Shown here one piece after another: positions 57,702 through 64,000 of a DNA stretch of 64,000 nucleotides (the first letter of the stretch is position 1; every line of letters begins with the position of its first letter). This DNA comes from Eretmocerus hayati (lineage: Eukaryota; Arthropoda; Insecta; Hymenoptera; Aphelinidae), in NCBI GenBank assembly GCA_029851415.1, contig CM056743.1, positions 35,852,714 to 35,916,713 of the forward strand, read 5' to 3'. The notes below the pieces were generated by a model that was given only the letters and a program-made list of their open reading frames with translations, had not been told where the DNA came from and searched no databases. A program made the position numbers and the translations under genes.

Positions 57702-59156
57702 GGGTGACACTTATTTCCCGACCCCCTGAATCCTTCGCGCACGTGCGAATATTTCAATTTCAAGATAAAACTAGATCGATAAAAATTTTTTCAGATTTTC
57801 AAACGTAGCCTATATAGTGCCCATTTTGACATACATTTTTGATTTTATTGCAGTTTCGAGACGTTTTTCGACAAAATTCGTCAGCTTTACTTGGCAAGCA
57901 CTTGCAATACAAGTAGAACGAAGCAAACCGATCTGAATAACAATGCTTGGGATAGTCTTAGGAAACTTTCAACGCACGGAGCTATTAGTTTTAGTTGAAT
58001 TCAAGGGTCAGAACGGGGCCAGAACGGCAGAAATACAGTCCTAAAATCACTTTTTATCGCAGTTTTCGAGTTCCCCTGCGCATGCGTGATTTTCTATGGT
58101 TTTGATAATATTTAGAATCGATAGCCCGTGCGATTTTCTTCAAAATGACCACTTCCAAAAGTCAATTCGATGCAACGGGACCGGATTAGTGAATCATTTT
58201 GGATGAGGTGAAGTCCAAGATGGAGATCAGTGCAAATTGGTTGAGATCGCCTGCGATGCTTTTGATTTTGTCCAGCGTGTTCCTCGGGTGTCCCTGCGTC
58301 GAATCGACTTCGCCAAGGGGTCATTTTAGAGGAAATTGTCTGAGCTATCGAAGTGAGTAGGCTACGAAGTGGTAAGTTGATGGTGACTTATGGGACATTG
58401 AACATTTGATAGTTTTCAATCAAATAAAAAAGTGTTTTCAACTGTTTAGCGTAATTATATTGTTACCTATCATCCACTTAACACGCCGCAATCTACTAAT
58501 TTCGATAGCTCCAGGAGATAATTTCCTCTAAAATGACCTCTTGGCAAAGTCGATTCGACGCAGGGAAACCAGAGAAACACGCTGGACAAAATCGAAAGCA
58601 TCGCAGGCGATCTCGACCAATTTGCACGGATTTCCATCTTGGACTTCACCCCATCCAAAATGATTCACTACTCCGGTCCCATTGCATCGAATTGACTTCT
58701 AGCAGTGGTCATTTTGGAGGAAATTGCACGGGCTATCGATTAAAAATATTATCAAAACCATAGAAAATCACGCATGCGCAGGGCAACTCGAAAACTCCGA
58801 TAAAAAGTGATTTTAGGACTGTATTTCTGCCGTTCTGGCCCCGTTCTGACCTTTGAATTCAACTAAAACTAACCCCTCCGTGCGTTGAAAGTTTCCTAAG
58901 ACCATCCCAATCAATGTTATTCAACTCGGTTTGCTTCATTCTACTTATATTGCAAGTGCTTGCCAAGTAAAGCTGACGAATTTTGTCGAAAAACGTCTCA
59001 AAACTGCAAAAAAATCGAAAATGTATGTCAAAATGGGCACTATATAGGCTACCTCTAAAAATCTGAAAAAAATTTTACTGATCTAGTTTTATCTTGAAAT
59101 TGAAATATCCACACGTACGCGAAGGATCCAGGGGGGTCGGGAAGTAAGCGTCACCC
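57702..59156. mobile_element. 1455-bp foldback element, near-complete palindrome
   Basis: Ends GGGTGACACTTATTTCCCGA and the inverse GGGAAGTAAGCGTCACCC, each flanked by TA. The left arm (57702 to about 58390) is mirrored by the right arm (about 58470-59156) almost throughout, for example CAGAACGGGGCCAGAACGGC at 58011 and inverted at 58832. The spacer is about 80 bp. No transposase. The TA flanks would fit a Tc1/mariner-type target, but family is unassigned. Confidence 0.88.
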
Positions 59157-59159
59157 TAG

Positions 59160-60630
59160 TGTGTATATATAAACATACCGGACCTCTTTTTTTTTACTTC
59201 CTGTGACCCCGGCCAAGTTCATTTTCATGCAATAATTTTTTCCTACCATCACTAATTCCGGCGAAGAGTGTGGATAAAATTTGTGTCAGGAAAATCCGTC
59301 GTTTTAAACCTAGAACCCTATGATTTCAGAGTTTTTATCGCGACCTGTCAAAACATGGAAATATCGATCGAAGGATTCCGATTCATCTATTTCGTGCTTG
59401 AAAATAAGAATTGGAAATTCAGTTGGTCACAGAACACTAACCGATACTTCAAACGCACCTGCAGATAGCTGGCGTCGCGGAGAGCTCTAGATTGAAGTTC
59501 TTCATTTCATCGACTCATTTCTGTTGAAAAGCATAAGTTCATCCCTCTGGCCCAAAATTGATGTCTGTAAGGGCGATATGAGGCTCTCGAGATGGAAAAA
59601 ATTTTCTATTCACGTCTTCGCACGGCTTTTTGGCGCGGGGGACTGGTTTTCTTCGCTCCGACCGGGAATCCAACGGTCCTATAGAGTCCGAAATAGTAGT
59701 GCATAAATGGGGCAAAAATGTACTAAAAGTGTCATGTAATCAGTTGAAAATCGGCAAAGTCTAAAATAATACTTTTTCAAACGCTCTTTGCACAAGAAAC
59801 GACCTTTCTCACACTTTTATTCGGAACTGGGATTCTGAAACTATCTCCAAATGATAGCTCTCATAACTTCGTTCAGGATGCCCCTTTTTCGTTATCAATG
59901 TGATGTATTTAGATTGGATTGATACCCACTAAAATGAGAAAAATCAAGAATAAAATCGGAGTCTCACAATGCACTCTCTAATGGCTGTAAGAATTATCTA
60001 TGTGCAATTTTTCGATGTTTGAGTATCTACAAACTGGCAAAAAATAGAATTTCTCACTCGTCCATGGGGTTCCACGCTTCCAAGCAATTATTTTGGTCAT
60101 CGCCAGGTCGAAAACAAACCGATCGTCCGGAAGCTATGTGAGCTATGATCTCATAATTTCAGAGCAAAATGTAGTATTACCCAACACTCTGAAACGGAAA
60201 GACACCTATAGGTGGGAGGAAAATGACCAGAGCAAACCTAGCAGCCGTGACATGGAATTACTCTGAAAAAGTCCCTGGAAAAACGATATTTTCGAACTTA
60301 GAAAACACCAGGAAATTTACGAGACACCCTTCAAACACTTGGAATCATCATTGCGGATCATAAAGTTGGCGTTTTCGTTCCCTTAGGTAGAAATTTAATA
60401 TTTGCACCTTGTTCGCGCAGCTAATCACAACAAGACCTTGTAGCACTCGCCTCGCTGTGCCCAAAGTCGATCTCCCAAACCGAATTTTCCTACACGCGCC
60501 GAGGTACAAAATACACTGGATCTAATCTAGCTTGCCTTGAGCGTTCTCAGTTCGAAAAAATACCACAATGCCAAGCGATTATGATGAATCTGATAGCATG
60601 TAACTAATCACACAATCTTTTCTTTTCAAA
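59160..60630. other. end of intron 3, nothing identified
   Basis: AT-rich, ending in the pyrimidine tract and acceptor of Fs exon 4. Open frames at 59268-59468 and 59524-59706 (+) are unrecognised. Confidence 0.5.
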
Positions 60631-60636
60631 TTGCAG

Positions 60637-60939
60637 AAGACGCAGACTGCGGGAACATTGAGTGCAGGCCGGGACAACTTTGCCTGTCGGAGCCACGAAC
60701 TGAACGACCCCGCTGCGTCACTTGCTTGTACAAATGTCCTCGTAGCAAAGAGTTGGTACGCGAGCGCAATCGGCATCGAAATCGTGACTACTACGACCCC
60801 AGTCCAGTTGCACTCTGTGCTACCAATAACATCACCTATCCTAGTTGGTGCCACATTATGAAAGATGCTTGTCTCACCGGAATTGTCCTCGAGACAAGGC
60901 ATGCCGGTCCATGCGATGCACATGACTTGCCACCATACC
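60637..60939 (+). CDS. Fs: follistatin exon 4: follistatin module 3
   Basis: Follows a good acceptor (TTTTCTTTTCAAATTGCAG) after a 20.8-kb intron and completes codon 279. Codons 280-379 encode module 3. The FOLN half is C283 to C308. The Kazal half runs from C312 to C371 and carries V-A-L-C-A-T-N-N-I-T-Y at 336-346. Compared with the vertebrate module, there is an insert of roughly 15 residues between the first Kazal cysteines containing a basic run (R-E-R-N-R-H-R-N-R, 320-328). The sequon N343-I-T345 falls where vertebrate follistatin has N-A-T, so glycosylation may be conserved. Ends at the donor GTGAGT, phase 1. Reading through would add about 15 residues and a stop at 60985-60987, a possible retained-intron isoform. 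Confidence 0.92.
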
Positions 60940-61236
60940 GTGAGTACTCCCTGAAAACATATTTTTGTGTGTTCTATGATTTGTAACAAATATTTAGTAC
61001 CGATCACAATTCTAGTCAATCAAATTCGGTAGGCATTAGGATTAAATTGTTGGTCGGTACATTGAAAATATTGCGACGCAGTAGATACAGACGAGATTGG
61101 TCAGACATATTTGATGTCCGAGATGCGGTCGGATTACTTGGACTAAATCGACATCGTTTTTTTTTTAATTCGATCGAGCCCTGCACATTTCTCCTTTAGT
61201 ACGCTTACAAAAATTGAAATTATAGATGACATATAT

Positions 61237-62599
61237 GCTCTCTCAGCACGAATCAGTCAGATTGTCATTGATTCCATCAGTATTAAAAACGTCACTGATT
61301 GAATCAGTAATTCTTTTTTTGCTCCAAAGGCCAGCTGATCATCAAATTCTCGAAAGTCATTACTACTGATTGAGTTAACTGACCGGATCAGTCCATATAC
61401 ACTGATTCATCAGTTATAATTGATCCTAAATCGATTAACTGATTATCAGTCCATATAGACTGATCCGGTCAGTTAGATCCTAGAGTACTGATTCGGCATA
61501 ACTTCTTTTTTCTAGCATAAATACCCCGAGAATTTTACTGATGAATCAGTGACATTCGCGAAATAGTTGTCAATCATTAAAGTTTGAATCAGTAATTACC
61601 ATATTATCATGGCGATAACTTACCCGGAACGTGTTGACCTTTCATCTCGACGAGCGAGCTCCGAATTACTCCGTTCAAATTTTCCTCCATATTATAATAC
61701 ACTTGGGAATGAATTTCCAGACCGATCCGTTCACTTTTTTTATTTTTATTTTCGAGGCTAGAGGGTCGAAATATCAGTTCCGTGCATTGTTACATTTGAG
61801 TCATTCTTCTTAACATCTCCAACTTTTGGGTCGCAGGTCACGGATTCTTTTGTAACTTTGGGTACATGTTATACATTATGAAAGAAGGTGGAAAACACAT
61901 CAGTTTTTAGGCCCCGAAAGTGATCCGTGCAAGTTTAGCGGCCTATTTTCGTTTTCAAAATCCGCAAAAAATACGTGCATTTTTTGATTGATTTTTCACG
62001 CCCATAGGACCTAATTAGAAAAATATTACAAACACACATTTCGACGTAAGAAAGCGGAACTTTTCGAAAAAAATACTCGCAGAATCGGAAAAGGGTAATT
62101 TAACCTTCAAAAGAGTCGTTTTTTGAAAAAAAGTAATTTTTAGGGCCTCGGGGCCCCCTTTAGCTCAAATCTAACATTTTCATCGGATTACTCGTCAAAT
62201 TTCACGTCGAAAACCGTTTCGAACAAATTGAGATCTACTTGGGATGAGTTGCTCTGAATGAAGTTCTAAGAGAAATCGTCGAAAAGTGTCTTCACTCGTA
62301 CTCACGCATGGTTATCATCTTCATACAGTGAGTTGCGGTCGAGGATCACGATTCGGCTGAACATGTTTTCTGACATATTTTTGTCAAAGAAGATAAGTAA
62401 AGTTCGCGTGACACTTGTCAATCAGTAAAGTTTGAATCAGTAAACCATATGTGAATCAGTAAAAATGCACAGTTTTACTGATGAATCAGTCTATATAGAC
62501 TGACACATTTCGGTTAAAATTGATCCCACTTAACTGACCCGATCAGTGTATATGGACTGATTGTCAGTTAGATCTGACTGATTCATGCTGAGAGAGTGC
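61237..62599. mobile_element. 1.36-kb element with ACTGAT-motif-rich ends
   Basis: Ends GCTCTCTCAGCACGAATCAG and the inverse at 62575-62597 (CTGATTCATGCTGAGAGAGT). At least 25 copies of ACTGAT or ATCAGT are concentrated at 61240-61600 and 62420-62590, several forming palindromes (ACTGATGAATCAGT, ACTGATCCGGTCAGT). The middle (61620-62400) is unique and lacks a recognisable transposase. Subterminal motif arrays of this kind are typical transposase-binding regions. No clear target duplication. Confidence 0.75.
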
Positions 62600-64000
62600 T
62601 GATGCCCTGTTTAACCTATCATGAGTCATGGCTTATATTTATTTTGCCTCAGAAGTAAGGCTCGTTCTCGGAGCATAGCTCATAACTCGAGGGTAAGATG
62701 ACATGCGACTTTCGTAAGACCTGCATTGTCTAATCACTGAAACTACACTGTAAGTATTGAATAGAATTTTCAATTCTGCGAATACAGGGATGAGTATGAG
62801 ACCCATAAGATTGATACATGGTGGACCCTGCAGAGGGACATTGTTGTGTCAAAAACAAGTTTCTTCGAGTTATTTTGATAAACAGATACAAGTTTTGTAG
62901 GGGGGGGGGGGGGGGGATTGGAGACGTTGGGATTAATCGGGAATCCATCACCATCGGGAAAAGTCGGGGAAACATTGGAAATTTTGGATGAATGTTCGGA
63001 AGGGCCGAGCATTCTGATTCCTCACCTCCCTCAAATCAGGCCGTGATAAGAGAACTGATAACAACTGAGGAACGAAGTTTTGGGTTCGGAATAAGGCTAT
63101 GAGCATGGTTTTCTCGTGTTTTTTTCGACGCAGGAGCGAATCCGGAGTAAGATCTTCCCCTACACGTCAGGATTTTCTTCAATTGCAAAAGGTAATATTC
63201 CAAAAAAACTTTAATTTTAGCGTTTTCTGCTAATTTTACGAATTGGTGACTCTGGTGGCGCATCGTTGTAGTGTGCTCAGAAGGTCTCATACAGCTAAGA
63301 TTCTCTACGCATTTTGGCCTGCTGAAAACGATAGCAATGGTCCTAAAGGGCTGGGTTGCAATCAAGACGTGTTTTGAGTTGCGATCAGCCAAGTTTGGCT
63401 GATTTCGCAAATAATCTCAAGATGCTCACAAAATTGACCAGAATCGTCCTTGTTAAGCTGACAAGGAAACATTTTCTTAATTCTTGAGAGAATCAATCTC
63501 TTGCGATTCAAACAATTCTGAAATCTGGTAGCAAAACAGGCTGTGGATTCGTTTCCTACGTCAACATGTACACAGAGAGAATTCGTGTTTTGATGAATTG
63601 TTCATACCATTCGGACCCCCAAATTTTCTTGACCATTGTAGATCTTTCCCAACTAGGTACTTATATGAAACGCTTCACAGAATGGTTAATTCCTTTAGTT
63701 TCCATCCATGGGTTTTAATTTTGGCATGTATTAGAAAGATGCATCTAAAATGAAGATTTTTAGACTTTTTCTAGACCATTCAACCCGATCGAAAGGCATT
63801 GTTCCGACTTTTTATACGTAATAAATTTTTCGGGAGTTCTCAAAAAAATCAGGGAAATGAGACGAGAATAATTTGTCGGAAATCTTTCAAAGCCCTTTTT
63901 GTAGGCGCCCTGAAATGGAAATAAACATAAAGAGTGACCCCTAGAGCCTTTTCGATCAAAAATCCAGGTTAAACAACGTTTTGGATGAGGTGATTGTACC
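62600..64000. other. follistatin intron 4 (continuing) without identified features
   Basis: Contains a 16-bp G-run at 62900-62915. The last bases (TTTTGGATGAGGTGA at 63981-63995) match a short piece of the palindrome at 58196, hinting at another related element beyond the edge. No candidate last exon of Fs is found. Confidence 0.45.

Larger units (their letters stand above)
39876..60636 (+). other. Fs: follistatin intron 3
   Basis: 20761 bp, GTAAGT to TTGCAG, phase 1. Most of it is repeats: a CpG block split by a giant palindrome, LINE plus SINE, dispersed repeat copies, two further palindromes, and long AT-rich stretches with no identifiable gene. It is unusually long next to intron 2, and a substantial part of the excess is transposon-derived. 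Confidence 0.85.
29472..60939 (+). other. Fs: follistatin gene, four coding exons visible, 3' end outside the window
   Basis: Gene span from the first ATG to the last visible coding base. The four exons join in one frame (175+420+240+303 nt, 379 codons plus one base). The product reads signal peptide, TB-like N-terminal domain and three follistatin modules, which is the family layout. Follistatin is a secreted glycoprotein that binds activin/BMP-type TGF-beta ligands and blocks receptor binding; that role is family knowledge. Introns are 8048, 1521 and 20761 bp, all phase 1. The introns hold piggyBac, LINE, SINE and foldback insertions. Exon 4 ends at a strong GTGAGT donor, so the C-terminal tail and stop must lie in a later exon. 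The transcription start and any 5' noncoding exon are not defined. Confidence 0.93.

Noticed and set aside
60940..60987. Readthrough of exon 4 as the true follistatin C-terminus
   Set aside because: The consensus GTGAGT donor and phase-1 pattern favour splicing; the readthrough tail is hydrophobic and unlike known follistatin tails. Kept only as a possible isoform.

Overview
The window is a stretch of an arthropod nuclear genome, most likely an insect. The order is not resolved from sequence alone; a hymenopteran is a reasonable guess but only inference. Long AT-rich introns, GT-AG splice sites, short CpG-rich blocks with microsatellites, and many decayed eukaryotic transposons (Ty3/gypsy, non-LTR LINE, tRNA-derived SINE, hAT, piggyBac, foldback elements) support this. 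There is no sign of prokaryotic gene organisation.

The only host gene I can identify is follistatin (Fs), on the + strand. Four coding exons are visible: 29472-29646 (signal peptide), 37695-38114 (N-terminal TB-like domain plus follistatin module 1), 39636-39875 (module 2) and 60637-60939 (module 3). All introns are phase 1, and the reading frame joins cleanly over 379 codons. A strong donor at 60940 shows at least one further exon, which I do not find before 64000. Intron 1 is about 8.0 kb, intron 2 about 1.5 kb and intron 3 about 20.8 kb. Exon 1 sits in a CpG-rich, microsatellite-rich block (about 28.9-30.6 kb) that is probably the promoter region. Similar blocks lie at 8.9-10.6 kb, 40.0-43.6 kb (now split by an insertion) and 55.7-56.5 kb.

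Regions: 0.6-3.15 kb is a long-TIR element with an inner hairpin. 3.3-3.8 kb is an LTR-type fragment with a tRNA-Leu-like primer site. 4.57-7.15 kb is a decayed Ty3/gypsy pol on the minus strand, followed by a repeat zone with a perfect 46-bp palindrome. 12.2-13.45 kb is a dispersed repeat split by a 677-bp foldback element with 9-bp target duplications. 15.4-15.8 and 19.7-23.4 kb are minisatellites, including three related composite units and an hAT copy inserted in one array. 24.4-26.1 kb is an inverted duplication carrying an unknown exon-like ORF, intact in one copy and broken in the other. 26.7-28.8 kb is a 2.1-kb TIR element with 9-bp duplications and many palindromic CG motifs.

Inside the Fs introns are a 1-kb piggyBac deletion derivative at a TTAA pair (34.0-35.0 kb), a 2.53-kb giant imperfect palindrome (40.36-42.89 kb), a LINE 3' end containing a SINE with target duplications (44.2-46.1 kb), further copies of the 12-13 kb dispersed repeat (46.9-48.3 kb), a small minus-strand ORF with a U1/matrin-type zinc-finger pattern (49.4 kb), two more large palindromes (57.2-59.16 kb) and, past exon 4, an element packed with ACTGAT motifs (61.24-62.6 kb).

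The dominant theme is foldback DNA: at least nine independent inverted-repeat structures, most with no recognisable transposase, around one conserved secreted TGF-beta-family antagonist gene.
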